The translations under genes were made by a program, and so were the position numbers. The notes beneath the pieces are model-generated. The model worked only from the letters and a program-made list of their open reading frames with translations, ran no database searches and was not told where the DNA came from. A stretch of 64,000 nt of DNA, from positions 77,406,824-77,470,823 of the forward strand of contig JBOZIK010000001.1 in assembly GCA_051453625.1 (NCBI GenBank), given 5' to 3'. Shown piece after piece: positions 1 through 12,459 of the stretch (position 1 is its first letter; every line of letters starts with the position of its first letter). The stretch comes from Welwitschia mirabilis (taxonomy: Eukaryota; Gnetophyta; Gnetopsida; Welwitschiales).

Positions 1-2067
1 TCGAGAGTATGTGGTTATGTGGAATTTATTCTGAGAAGTATTCAAAAAAAAAATGAAAAGTAATTAAAAAAAATGAAAGAATAATAACCATGATCTATTA
101 TCTCTGTTCTAAATACGTGATTACCATGATGTCCTATACACTGGGGTAAATGTTCTCAAGATGGATCTTTGGCAGTGTTGGTAGCTATGAGAACTCCACT
201 GGAGGGTTAGTTGGCCATGCTTCATAGGTATTTACTTCATTGATTGTGGTTGCACTTCCTTTATTATGGATTATAAATAAATACTTTAAGGCTACAAGAT
301 TAGTAGTATTCTTGGTGTTATAAGAGCTATTGCTTGTTTCCTATACTTATTAACCTTATAGTATTCCCACATGATCATTTCACTTTTGAATATTCAGGTA
401 TGTTTTGGGGTGTGAGTAGGTCAACCCATTTATGAGTAGCTTTTGATCTTATCGTTTATTATTTAAAAACATTAGTTACTTAGAATCATCATAATTACTA
501 CTTATTCAAGTGGTACTTTATGAATTTTTTGCATTATGTTATACATCATTAATTAGTTGATTTTATGATTTCTTTCATGAGGGTTTGCTAGGTTTGAATT
601 TAGGGCATGTACACAATCTTCTTCATGTTCCTATTTTTCATTTATTTTTCTTAGTTATCTTCTTTGGGATTTCAAATTTATTTCCATACTTTTTCATCAT
701 AAATACATAGGATTTAATTATTTAGTAGTTTCCTTGTTGATTTTTATTCTATAGTTTTTCTTTATAGAAGCTAATTTTACTTTTAATCAAATAATGTTTT
801 CATAGTTTATGATGCTAAAATTTCCCATCCATTCTTTTTATTTCTTTTCAAGTTTAATTCTTTAATTTTCATTTTGAGTTATGACACATCTAATAATTAT
901 TAGTTCATGGAACATTTCATAATCTTCCTTAGCTTGGTGCATTTACCTCCTTATCAAGCCTTGATTTATCATGATTCCTAGTCATTTTCCATCTTTTAGA
1001 CTTTCAAATAATGTTATGTAACCTCCATAATACCATCTGATCCTAACATATTCTACTGATACTTTAATTTTTCTAATCTTTTGAAAAGCCATGTCATCCA
1101 TCTTGTCATCTAGATGACCAAGTGGACAATGCACTAGTATTTTCTGAGCATTCTCAATTTTTATGTTTAATCTTTTTATAACTATTTTTGGCCTTCTTTC
1201 ATGCATAGAATATTGATACAAAGCCCACTTATTTTACTTACTTGTACTTAACTTGCATATTCATCTTTTCTCTTATTATGTTAATGTAATACAAGATGTA
1301 TTGATTCACTTGTGGGGAGGAAGACATATATTTTTAAAAAAAAATTAAAATTTTAAAGATCATTTTTACATTTTCATCATACATATCTATAATGTAATAA
1401 TCTGGTTATGATTTCCATTTACTTAAGTGATGCATCATGGATATTGTTTAATAAAACATGTATGTGATAGTAGAATACTTACAGCTTGTTTTTATTATAA
1501 GAATGATATAAGAAATTCAAAAGATCATGGATAAATAGAATAAATTTTATGATTATTTTTGATATATTTATTCTTTTAGATTATGCTTAAAAACTTAATG
1601 TTTGATCTATGAATATCAATTTTGAGTTATTGCTTTTTCTGATTATACATATGCATCATTTATTTAAGCTACTATGATGATATCTTATGCTAATTATTTA
1701 GTTATAACATTTCAATATCTATTTTATCAATATGATAAATGTTTTAAATGGGGGGATAATGAACTAGTAAGTATTTTTTTAATATTATTTTTTGATGAGC
1801 ATACTTGCAAGTATTTTATTTTATAGTTTGATTTTTAAAATCTTATCATCCTCATAATCATCCAGATGACATACTAAATGATAGAATGATTACATTATCT
1901 ACTAGGTAAAACATTTAGTTTATTTGATTTTAAGATTTATACCTACATAATGAAATTTTCAAACTTGATTCAGTATACCTAGTTAATGTTTTTCTTAGTC
2001 AATTTCGTTTATAATTATGGTTGTTTACCAACTTTATCAGGAGCTGATAATGCTAAGGGAAGAACTA
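1..2067 (+). mobile_element. Ath retrotransposon, post-pol 3' region (partial, runs off the window)
   Basis: Non-coding 3' part of an Athila/Tat-like Ty3-gypsy element. It aligns by eye with 33.36-37.24 kb and 39.17-41.13 kb: all three share the blocks around 'gtgttggtagctatg', 'atgttttggggtgt' and 'gtctggttatgatt' in the same order. No reading frame here looks coding. The accessory ORF present in the 33-37 kb copy is absent: near 1440-1600 this copy passes directly from the block before it to the block after it. The element's pol would lie left of the window. Confidence 0.7.
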
Positions 2068-3277
2068 TGTCATTATGCTAAATTGTAAATTTTTAATAAG
2101 TTATTTTGAATAGTTTTATAGGACATTTATATAGGATTAAGTAAAAAGTCATGATTATTGAGAATCAAGGAGAAAATCATGAAAATAGGCAAGTAATAAC
2201 ATATTTTAAGCATTTTGAATTAATTATGACACTTTATATTCTAAGAAGAAATCAATGATCTAAAAGGTTAAATTGACCTAATTGAAGAGCTTCAAAAATA
2301 TCATTATCATATTTATTATCTAGATAATACTATTGAATGACAACATGTGAATGACAATAAGGATGCTGATTAGACCAAAGATGTAAGCTCATATAAACTT
2401 CTCTTAATGGAACATCATCCCCACCTAAAATTATTCAATGCATTAAACTTGTGTAATATATCATGTACTTTTTATGCACTATTAGGTTTCTATTTCATCT
2501 ATTAGATTTTTTTTTTAGAGTCTATAGTTATATATAAATACCACCTTTACCCTATATTTGAGTTCATATTTTTTGATACTAGAAATTCTCATGCTGGGAG
2601 ATTAAAGAGCCAAAAATCCATCCATTAGTTATAGAGAGGAGTATTCCTTAGTGTTGGTTATGTCTCCTTTATTTAAGTGCTACTGCTTTGTAATAGGATA
2701 GTGGTTTAACTTTTAGTGAAAATATTCTTTTAGTTTTAATCATTTGCATATCCCTTATGATTTATGTTGGTTATGATTCTATGATAACTTTATAGTTGCT
2801 ATAGATCATCAAGGAAAAACTTCATTAAGATTAAAAACATAAGTTTAGGATCTTGCATTGCATTACATCTTATATTTCCTAGCTTAATCATTTCATGTTT
2901 TTCATTTTATATTTAACATACTTAATAGTATAGGTTAATTATGATTAGTGATATTTTTCTTAATTGATCTAGATTATATAAGGCCGATCTTAATGATAGA
3001 GATTTGTTAGTCAGATAGATATTGCATTTAGAGTAGTTTGCATTTGCATTGCATTAGTGTGTTTATTTTCTTGCATTGTGATTTTTATTTTAAACCTTAG
3101 AAAAAAGACCTAAAAATACTTCATAAAAATCAATTCTCGATCTTGAAGCCTAGTTCTTTCAATGGATTATGACATTTGAATTGACTCTTATCTATATTAA
3201 TGTGCTATGTTTGTACAAGTATTTATGATTGGCATGATTTGATGAAGGATGTAAGGATTTCATAAAGACATACTATA
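2068..3277 (+). repeat. Ath LTR, copy d
   Basis: LTR of about 1.2 kb. It starts near 'tgtcattatgc' just after a purine-rich stretch (ctaagggaagaa, the likely polypurine tract), and its inner blocks match the LTRs at 24.88, 37.25 and 41.14 kb (for example 'aggacattta' near the start and 'gatggattatgacattt' near the end). The downstream bases 'atatttccttt' could be a badly decayed primer-binding site, but the following 1 kb does not match the Ath 5' leader. The boundaries are good to about 10 bp. Confidence 0.7.
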
Positions 3278-3376
3278 ATATTTCCTTTATGATTAAGATT
3301 TCTTTTATAGTTTTATACACATGAGTAAATGTTAAGATGAATATCATGCTTTAGAGCTAGATTTCAGGATGAAGAA

Positions 3377-4690
3377 GTGAGAGATATTAGAGTTAAAAGC
3401 TTAAGAGGATATCTTTATTACAAACTCAAGGATAAGTTTCATTGTGTAAGATCTTAACTAATTTGTATTTTTTCTTGAATGATACCAAGAATCATTATAA
3501 TCATGTATTAGGTAGTACACTAAAATACAGAGGTTAGAGTTTTATTATAATTACTTTTTAAATTTTCCCATCTTTATTGTGTAAAGCACTAATTTCTTTA
3601 GGTCTTATTATCTTTATATCATAATGATATTATATCCTTAGTGAGAATTAGATTTGTTTTAAGTTATTATCAAGCAAATGAAAAAAATATAAATATTTAA
3701 AGAAGCAAAAAGAAAGTGATAAAAATTCTATATAATAATTGAAAATTATTAAAGAATATAATCTCAAGCAGAAGACATTGTGTAAAGATTATACTAAAGG
3801 AGGCAAGCATACTTTTAAGAAATAATACTTTGAACTCTTAGAGAAATGGTAAGAAGAAAAACCATGAAAATACAAGGTTTACCTTATATTTGATGGCATA
3901 GAAATCAAAGAAGATAGAATATCTATGGATGATTTAGTGAGTCCTAAAGACAGGGATTCATTATTCTCAAAAGAGATCTTACCTCCATGTATGAAGTAGT
4001 AATTTTTTGATGATAATGTTGGTGCTATGGTATTATTTTATTTTTTCACTTGGTAATGAGCTTATTCTCAAGAGAGAGTATATGATGTAGGAGCATCCTT
4101 AGAAAATAAAACTAAAATAACTATGAATTAGTTAGAGGTATTACTTTGAAAATAAAATATATCATGTTTAATGGTCATGTTAAAAATAAGTAGCTTTTTA
4201 ATTTAGCTTTGCTTGAAGGAAATCTACATATAAGGAATATGTTACGTCTAGAGTAAATATAAGTATAAAGAATATGCTACATTTAAAATTTATGTATAGT
4301 AAAAATTTTAAGATAATATTATGAAAGTATTCCTGCATAATTAACATTTTTATTAAAGTTTGATAAATAAGAATGAATGATGAGATGAACAAAATGATTT
4401 TAAAGTTGCAATTAAAAATGAATAATTGAGAGATCTTGGAGTTGGAATCTTAATAGGAGATATTCTTTAGAATATTAAAGTAAAGGTTTCTGGTGTAAGA
4501 TCTTAATTCACTTTTATTTTCTTTAAAGTTTTCCAATAATCCTTATAATATTGTATTAGTTGGCATACTAAAATATACATTGTTTATTGTAATTTCTTTC
4601 TAAATTTCTCCCTATACTTCTTTTTCCTCTTGTGTAAAGTAGTACTTATCCTAAATCATGTCACATTTACATCAAGGACATTCGTGTAGC
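3377..4690. repeat. ~265-bp imperfect direct repeat (3377-3640 and 4425-4690) and the DNA between
   Basis: Two copies in the same orientation, about 1.05 kb apart, both carry 'gtgtaagatctta', then a (t)agg/(t)tgg-cata/acactaaaata block, then 'gtgtaaag' and a tail. Identity by eye is about 70-75 percent. The spacing and size fit terminal repeats of a small non-autonomous LTR element (TRIM-like), but I found no primer-binding site or polypurine tract that would prove it. The 780 bp between them hold no recognisable coding sequence. Confidence 0.4.
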
Positions 4691-4749
4691 CTAATACATC
4701 CATAAAGGTACTTTTCATTACTTACTATAATCCATTAGTGCTTCTTATT

Positions 4750-5350
4750 TATTATAATTTTACTTGGTATTTTGATCGATAGAGAAACATTTATTTCCTT
4801 TAAGCTCTTTAATTTCTAACTACTTCTATCAAAATATCTACAGATATGTTTTCAAGAAATGGTATGTAATTTTTAATTTAATAATTATGTTTCTTGAGAA
4901 CTTCCTCTACAATTTATCAGTTTTACTTATGAAACTTGCTAGAATTTTGAAGCATGCCATTGAATACATAGGAACTAAATGAAAGTGAGCCTTAATTAAT
5001 TGAATTCTACCTATTTGAGAAATATTATTTAATTTTCATTTATTTAATCTATGTAGTATTTTATTAATAATCTCTTCTAATGATTCTTTATCATTCTACT
5101 AAAAAAAAAAGGAGTTCCTAAATATTTCTTAGAAAAATTTTTAATCAATAGTATAGATTCTTACTTATGGTACTTAAATATTCAACATTAATTTTAATGC
5201 CATAAAGATGCTTTTTTACATGTTCATATTTAGACTAAAGATTATTTAACTATATGTAAGATTATTTTCACCCTTATTTTCTCCCTTACTTGGTATGAGG
5301 AAATTATTGCTAATGAGGTGTCTATCTTTTAACATCCTATTACTTGATCA
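4750..5350 (-). pseudogene. LINE (L1-type) reverse transcriptase C-terminal remnant
   Basis: Read on the - strand with one or more frame changes, this gives a YLGTPFF motif, then a W/K-rich segment ending SQIGRIQLIKAHF, then PMYSMACFKILASF. That is the order seen in the thumb region of plant L1-type LINE reverse transcriptases (YLGVPL ... AGRVxLIKSVL ... YxMxxFKxPxxV). Stops occur inside and the upstream catalytic YADD box was not found, so this is a fragment. The A-rich run at 5100-5110 lies within the coding part and is not a LINE tail. Confidence 0.6.
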
Positions 5351-6635
5351 ATGCTAATTTAATATTTTGTATAATGTTTTTAACATTATTAATTCACTTT
5401 AATATATGATTGAATTTTATTTATTCATGCATTATTGACTCAATTAAGATTACTAACCATGTAATAGTTGATTCTAAATGTTCTTTAATATTCCTTTATT
5501 AAATTTATTCCTTCTATGTTTTATTAGGATTTAGATGATTTATGTGTTAGTTTATGATATGATTCATGCCATTATAGTTTTTTGTATAATTTATTTTAAG
5601 ATGTAAAATTCGTAATAATTATACTTTCATTACATTTAGAACCTATAGTAAATAATTTATGACTTATCTATGAATCCAAGTTGTACTTATTATAATATAT
5701 TCTACTTAGATTGGGTTTTCTTAAGATATTTCCTTATGAAAAATTACTACTTCATAGGAGATATTTACTTTATTAAATTTAGTATAATCCATAAATTTTT
5801 CAATTCATTTCTATTTGAACCCTTTCTACTCAAATCTATAATCAAAGGCTTTATTTCAATTTTATAAGCTTTGAAATACCTTTGTAATTCCTATGAGAGA
5901 ATGATAATTAGAGTAAAATAGATTATAATATAACATTTTAGTTTCTTCATTTAGAACTACTTTATATACCCTAACAAGTATATTACATTATTCAAAGTTT
6001 ATAATTTATAATAAAGGTTCAAGAATACTAGTTTTTTAGCACTATTACTAAGGATTCTAACTGATGTACTTTAGGTTCCTAAGAATCATTCTTGTTTGTG
6101 GGATTTTTTATATTCACTATGTTTCAAATATATTTCTATTAAAACTATATAAGTTTTTGTTTGTTTTGTAGAAACTATAAGCATCTAAAGCATAGAAGTA
6201 TGGATATATAGATATATACCTTAGGTTTATTGAATAGGAACCTTGCTTCTATCAAGGTGTGTTATACCTTAATTTTTGCATTTCTAGTTGTAAATATATT
6301 AGATTTAAATATACTATAAAGTTTTATGAAATTTCTCCATGTGTTTTTGTATTAATACTTACCCTCTATGTTGTGAATGTAAAATTTTAGAATTAGAGAA
6401 TTTTTCTATTGAATGTCCTATGTTAAATAGCATAAAATTACTCTTTATTTATTACCTACTTTCTAAAAAATAAATTTTTATAATTAATTAATACAATTGT
6501 AACTTCAAACAATATTACTATTATTTTTTTAAATTTTATCATCATTTCTATTTCACAATTTTATGGATTAGTAATTTTTATAAATTTTCTTTAGTATTAT
6601 AATAATTCCAATACCTTGTATTGGAAACAATAATT
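5351..6635. other. No recognisable feature
   Basis: AT-rich sequence with stops in all frames. It may be the decayed 5' portion of the LINE remnant to its left, but no reverse-transcriptase motif was readable. Confidence 0.4.
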
Positions 6636-6721
6636 TGTGATGTTAATTTATTTGTTGTAATACATCATTTAGTGTTGTAAAACTATTAAAACGAAGTAAT
6701 CTTTGTATAATACCTAATTTT
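6636..6721 (+). repeat. Repeat E, left part (interrupted by Cop)
   Basis: Matches about 56245-56332, starting at 'atgttaatttattt' and running to the T-run where Cop is inserted. The right part continues at 14608 after the copia element, so E was split by that insertion. Confidence 0.7.
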
Positions 6722-8207
6722 TATTAGATTTTTCTAATTGATGTTAAACTAATATTTTCTGTATATTAAATTTTGTGTATCTTATGCAAAAGATGTTAAT
6801 CACTTATAGGTCTAAAGCTAAAACCAAAATCATTGAATTCTAAGTACCAAAAACCTATCAAGTTTATTTACCCTCTTAAGGAGTCAACCATACTTTCAAG
6901 GGGTCGATCAGACTTTCAAGGGATCAACCACACCTAAATTAGATACTCAAAAAATGAACTAAATTCAAAAGGGTTGACTAGATTTCTGATAGGATTAACC
7001 AGACCTTAACCTCGAGAGATAGTGTCCCTAAACCAAATGACAAGGGTCAACCAGAAATTTAAGAAGTTGACTAGATTTAAGGACCTGATAGACAGTATTC
7101 CTGAACTAAATGATAAGGGATCAGCTGGACCTATGATGAAGTTAACTGGACCTGAGCACTATGAAGATGATACTCCTAACCAAATCATGGGATCAATCAA
7201 ACACCTGAAGGGGTTTACTGGACCTGATGCTAAAAATTAGAAAGATCTTTGTCAAGACAAGTAGGCAACCAAATTTTATAGCAAGCAACTAGACCCAAAT
7301 CAGGTCAATTGGACATGAAACTGTAAGAAATTAGGGTGACAAAAATTTTCACTCAGGTGACCTATATAAGTCACAACACTAGATGTAGTTAATCGAACTT
7401 TTAAGAGGTTAACTGGACGAAACAAAACCAAAATTTTATATTAGCTATTTTCAAGCTGTTTATAGCCATTGAAAGCAAATTTTCAAATGTAATAAACCTT
7501 AAAACCTTCCAATATAAATAGCTAAGAGATAGATGACTAAAGAATCCTTTGGAATATTTTTCAATCTTTTGGATCTGAAAAACTAGTACTGAAATTCTAT
7601 GATATTCACTATTAATTCTTGACATTTGTACTCCTGATCAAAGAAGATATATTATCTGTATTATCTCTACATTCAATGTTAGAAATAGTGTTTTATCTGT
7701 TATACATCTATAGGGGAAGAGCTTCATCAAAACTACTATATCAAGAATGAGTGATATCTATGCATCTTAGCATGATTGCATCACTATTATACATTGTGAA
7801 AGGTTAAGATTAAGCCTTGAAAATCCATTCAAAAATTGCGACTAAACCTAAAAAGTTTATTTAAAGGTTGAGACTAAGCCTAAAAAAGTATATTTGTAAA
7901 GGTTACAAGTGAAACTAGAATAACTGATAGAGTAATGAAGATCTAGATCAAGCTTGATGATAATCTAATCATTGAGAGTGGTGTAGGGGGTTTCCTGAAC
8001 TACTATAAATCTTGTGCACATCTATTCAGTATTTTGTGCTTTTAGTTAGTTCATTTTTAAAAATTTTATTAGCATTTCTTTTGATGCACATTTTAAATGA
8101 GTGAATTATTTTGTGAAAGATTTTGATATATCCTTGATTTATTTAAAATACATTATTTTTTATTTTTTAAGAACCTATTTACTCCCTAGGATTCTTGATT
8201 CTATCCA
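6722..8207 (+). repeat. Cop 5' LTR (1486 bp)
   Basis: Starts 'tattaga', a decayed TGTTAGA as also seen after the polypurine tract at 12460, and ends 'ctatcca' just before the primer-binding site. It pairs with the LTR at 12460-14607 over its whole length. Between about 6880 and 7420 it holds many decayed copies of a short motif related to gtcgaccrgac. 'ccaatataaatagc' (7509-7522) looks like a TATA region and is kept in the other LTR ('ccaatataaatagc', 13895-13908). Confidence 0.85.
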
Positions 8208-8225
8208 TTGGTATTAGAGCTAAGT
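8208..8225 (+). promoter_or_regulatory. Cop primer-binding site (tRNA-iMet type)
   Basis: 'ttggtattagagctaa' directly follows the LTR and matches the usual copia site TTGGTATCAGAGC except for C-to-T at one position. It fixes the 3' edge of the 5' LTR. Confidence 0.85.
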
Positions 8226-8271
8226 TAAGTCTTCTTTAGATTTTAATCAATCTATACTTTAAAACTCTATA

Positions 8272-9780
8272 ATGAGTAATCCATCTGATGGTTTTTACAC
8301 CAATCGTCTACCCATGTTTAATGGGTCAAACTCTGCTTACTGGAAAGCCAGAATGAGAATATTTCTTAGATCTTTAAATGTCAATATAGAAGTCGTCATT
8401 TATAAAGATTATTATGTGCCTAACTTAAATAGATGCCAACAATAAGACTATCTTAGTTCCCAAAGCCTGAGATTAATGGACATCCACTAATAAGTTAAAA
8501 GCTATTAAAGATGCCCATGATCTTAATGCTATATTTTGTGTAGTTTGTGAAGATGAGTTTAAGTTTATAGTAAATTATAATGATGCTAAAGTAGCTTAGG
8601 ACATTTTTGAAGTAGCACACAAGGGAACTTCAATTGTAAAGCAAGTAAAACTTTAAATGATTATTTCAAAATTTGAAGACATCCATATAGATGAAGAGGA
8701 GACCTTGCAGGAAATCTTTGCTAGACTCACTGATATCATAAACTCTATGATAAATCTTGAAGAATGCTTGGATGAAGAAAAAGTGATGATGAAGGTTTTT
8801 GAAATCTCTACCTAAGAGACTTGAATCAAAGGTTATAGCCATTGAGGAGAGCAAAAACATAAATGAAATAACACTAGAAGACCTATAAGGTAATTTACAA
8901 ACCTATGAACTTAAATTTGTTAAAAATAAGAAGAAAAGTATTGCTTTAAAATGTGTGTAAGAAGACTATAGATCTAAAAGATCAGATGAGAACTTGCAAG
9001 ATGATGAAGGGAATCTTCTAGCTAGAAGGTTTAGGAAGTTTTACATAGAAAGAAAAAGGGAGAAGAATCAAGAAGAAACTCAAAAAGGAGTCATCTAAAA
9101 CATAGAAAAGAGCAAGAAAAAGGTAAACAAATTCAATGCTACTCATGTAAATGATTTAATCATATGGCAAATGAGTGCTTCAACACAAGAAGAGATAAAA
9201 GAAAAATAAAGAATTTGTTTTTTATTACCACATGGGACAATGATGATGATGATGATAATGATAGCAATTCATATTAAGAGTCAGATAGAAATAGAAGATT
9301 ATCTTTTATAGCAATCGCGCCCTCTCTTAAAAACTTACCTAGTACATTAGATCCTGATGATTTGGAAATGGTCAATGAAGAAGAGAATGAGTTAGAAGAT
9401 ATATGTTAGGAGCTATATGATGAATATGAAAAGCTAGCTAAAAGGATAAATGATCTAAATAGAGTAGTAAAGACTCTCACCAAAGAGAAGGAGGAAATGA
9501 AAATGAAGTACAATGTGCTAAAATATGATAACACCAATTTACTATCATAGGTAAAAGATCTATCCTTCTTTGTAAATAAATTTTCTAGTGGTTCTTCTAA
9601 ATTGGAACATATGCTTAGAATGTAGAAACCTACTAGAAATACATCAGGTATTGGTTTTAGTTCACATAATTTATAAGAATAGATAAATAGGTAATGTAAG
9701 TATACTTCTAAACTTTCATGTAACTTTTATAGTAACTTTGGTCATTTGAAGCTATTTTGCAAGATTAGATAATTAATTCT
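8272..9780 (+). pseudogene. Cop gag (UBN2 capsid, zinc knuckles, coiled coil), decayed
   Basis: Structural capsid protein of a Ty1-copia element. From an ATG at 8272 the frame reads an N-terminal LPMFNGSNSAYWKARM, typical of plant copia gag. After frameshifts near 8440 the UBN2 part continues (SKFEDIHIDEEETLQEIFA, then an AIEE segment). A CCHC knuckle lies at about 9137-9178 (CYSC..FNHMANEC, with a stop inside). A GAT-repeat tract near 9238-9265 encodes acidic residues. A leucine-rich coiled coil follows at about 9405-9625, then a second knuckle near 9715-9770 whose second cysteine is now Tyr (CNFYSNFGHLKLFC). Stops are mainly TAG/TAA at expected Gln sites, so the gene is dead. Confidence 0.85.
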
Positions 9781-9839
9781 TTTCTCAGATTCTGTAAATT
9801 TTATACCAACTAAATTTTAAAAAGAAGTATATTACCTAA

Positions 9840-10330
9840 GTCTAACAAAACTAAGTGGGTAAGAGCTAATAATCTCAAATGTTTTCTAACATGCATAGCT
9901 CCCAAAGGATTAGGTACAAATAGTTGATATTTAGATAGTAAATGCTCAAGACATATGACTAAAAAAAGATCAAATGTTTAACATCTAAGGAGTATTGATG
10001 GAAGAGATGTTATTTTTAAAAATAATGAAAAGGTAAAGATAAAGTTAAAGGATGCATCAAAGGAGGTAAGTTATGTAAACTTGATGATATGTTCTATATA
10101 AATAGTTTGAAACATAACTTATTAAGAATTGTTCAATTGTATGATAAAGGTCACAAAGTAATTTTTGAAAATGTAATGTTATAGATCTGAAAAAAATGTT
10201 GTTATTTTTACTACAAGATGAGTAGATAATACCTATAGAATAGATACTTATTTGATTGATTCATTAAATTATACAAACTACAACATGTGAAATAGAAACA
10301 TTAGCTTAAATTTTGATAAATCTGAATGTT
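9840..10330 (+). pseudogene. Cop protease and start of pre-integrase region, truncated
   Basis: Reads YLDSKCSRHMT at about 9930-9962, the copia aspartic protease active site (usual YLDSGCSRHMT). The Asp is kept but the next Gly is Lys. Then come DGRDVIFKNNEK, a SLKHNLL-like segment and DKGHKVIFE, in the order of the copia pre-integrase domain. After VDNTYRIDTYLID (about 10215-10260) similarity ends near 10330, before the HHCC zinc finger of integrase. Several stops and at least one frameshift are present. Confidence 0.8.
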
Positions 10331-10334
10331 TTCT

Positions 10335-10794
10335 ATAAAACTCTAAAGTAACACCCCATTTCTAGAATTTATTATTTAATAACAAAAATGAACTAGGGGT
10401 TTACTCACTGTCCTTTGGCTAATTACAGGGTGACTGACTAGATCTATCATTCGATCAATCGACTGTGGTTTATTGATTACCTTTAAAGCTTAGTCACTTG
10501 GACTGCTTCCTATATTATAGACCCCCATCTCAATGGGTCGATCAAAATCTTGAGTATTCAATTGAACTTGATCAATCACAGTGTAGAAGTAACATCAGTG
10601 GACCCAATTTCTTTATTTATTTTACCTTATTTTTCCTTTTCTATAAAGGAAAGAGGTTCTTAAATTGATTTCCTTATATTATAACCTTCTTTATCTCTTA
10701 GATCTAGAGCTTGTTCTTCCAGATCCAGAGCTTTGCTCTCAGATATAGTGTCCTTATTTTAGATTTCTTACTTTTAGTTTCTTAGAAATTGGCT
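10335..10794 (+). other. Cop internal non-coding region at the polymerase deletion
   Basis: This replaces roughly 3 kb of integrase, reverse transcriptase and RNase H expected in an autonomous copia element. It contains gtcgatc/tcgact-type motifs like those in the LTR (10440-10470, 10535-10580), a pyrimidine-rich stretch and the leader of the accessory ORF. It could be a deletion scar joined to an old spacer between pol and the accessory ORF. Confidence 0.5.
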
Positions 10795-11840
10795 AAAAGC
10801 TCATCTCATAGGAGAGTTAAGAAAGCTCCTTTAAGAGATCATGCTATTTTATACCATGAGATGTTTGAGGAATATGTTAACAAGTTCTTAGAGGAGTTCG
10901 AGAAGAAGCCAATGTATTAAGAATAGTCTGTGATAACCTCAGAGCTTAGAGAGCTCAAGGATATCATTCAACTCCTGAAAAGTTAGGATCTTGATTATTT
11001 TATAGATATTTTTAGTCTGCTTATTCATTTTTTTTTTGCATGTTTTATTGTAATGCTTCTTATGATCATGATTCAAGAACCCTTGAAATCCTTATTTTGG
11101 AGAAGCGGTTAAGAGTAACTGCAAATCTCATTTCTAATCTGATTAATCTTTCTAGAGGTGACTATGATGATTTTTGGCCTCTTCAAGACATCATGAAAGA
11201 CAATCCTTCTATTACCAAGGAGATCTATGATAAGGTTCACTCTTGGAAACACACTCTTTCTACTTCTTTGTTGACATCAATGTACTACTTTTTTCACTTG
11301 ATGTTTTTTACTTATAATTTCTAGCCTTTAGCTATCCATCATGATGAGGCCTCCATTTATAGAGCCTATTTGATGTATCTAGTAGGGATAGAGCATTATA
11401 TTAATGCTTTTGCCATCATACTGAAGAATATAGTCTCTTAGTTAGAGTATCACAGGACTAGAACATTACCCTACTTTGTGCTTATCATAAACTTGTGTTG
11501 TTATTTTTGTGTAACTTTCGATCCAAAACTTGAAACTCTCTAGTCTATGGCACCCATTGGGCATGAAACTTTATCTTGTATGCACATCTTTTTCCCTTTC
11601 AAGAAATCCTCAAAGTCACCCTCTCTAAAGAAAGTCTCTTCTGATTAGACTCTTTCATATCTGAGAGAGATTGATTCCTATGCCAGACACATAAAGGAAG
11701 CACTCATAGCAGATAGATATAATATTGTTAACACTTTAGTAGAGGACACTAGCTTAGCACAAATGGGAGGAGATGAAAAAGATTCAAAAGAAGACTTTAA
11801 AGAAGAAGAAGAAACAGAGGAGGAACCTAGTTAGAAGCTT
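10795..11840 (+). pseudogene. Cop accessory ORF (resembles 'putative plant transposon protein' domain)
   Basis: A decayed third gene between pol and the 3' LTR. The longest clean stretch is 11040-11324. It begins FYCNASYDHDS and holds an alternating hydrophobic segment. After a TAG the frame goes on with a helix-rich part (EASIYRAYLMYLVGIEHY, about 11345-11400) and a C-terminal acidic tail (GGDEKDSKED..., about 11765-11835). The N-terminal part near 10797 reads AKSSSHRRVKKAPL, a basic start. The layout FYxNASYD ... hydrophobic helix ... acidic tail recalls the domain that Pfam lists as a putative plant transposon protein. It is not the Sirevirus envelope-like gene as far as I can tell. Function unknown; identification is by pattern memory only. 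Confidence 0.65.
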
Positions 11841-12446
11841 TAAATGATGTTTTACTTATGTGTTTTTATTCTCTCCTTTATCATTGATGTCAGAGAGGGA
11901 GAATTAATTATTTATTGTTAGATGTTTTCTTATGATTTTAGATGTAGCATGCTTTTGATGAATGATTTTATTTTGTAATGTTTACATATGTTTAATGAAA
12001 TTTACATACACTTCACTTTTCTACTCTAAATTATTTTCAATTGGTATCTTAAATATTGTTATGCTTATGTAAATAATATGTGCTTAACATATTTTCCAGT
12101 GGTATCATATGTGCTTAACATAAATTTTAAAGTTTTAAATGGTTATTTGATAAATTTAAATGTTGATGTCCAATATTAAAAATAAACTCTAAAATGTGTC
12201 AACTTATCAAAATGTTAAATGGTTTATATGATCACATTGTGATTTTCATAAAATTTGTGTTCTTAACCCTTCAAATGTGCATATTAAAATTGTTTTATTT
12301 ATAAACACAAAATTTAATTATTCAAAATGTCTTAACTTGGTTTTAAAAGGTGTAATATTTTATAAGAAAATAATAGGTATTTTGTAATGGGGAGCTTTTC
12401 TAAGTCCTAAATATTTTCACAACTAAGTATTATTTGCCATTAATGT
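11841..12446 (+). other. Cop 3' untranslated region
   Basis: AT-rich spacer between the accessory ORF and the polypurine tract. 'gatgtcagagagggagaatt' at about 11887 recalls the purine stretch often found after the last ORF of these elements. The rest shows no coding signal. Confidence 0.5.
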
Positions 12447-12459
12447 AAAAGGGGGAGAT
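12447..12459 (+). other. Cop polypurine tract
   Basis: 'aaaagggggagat' directly precedes 'tattaga', the same start as the 5' LTR. This is the normal second-strand priming site of a copia element and fixes the left edge of the 3' LTR. Confidence 0.85.

Noticed and set aside
7022-7240. + strand frame of 72 codons with repeated LTGP-like segments
   Set aside because: It is inside the Cop LTR; the repetition comes from the gtcgac-type motif copies.
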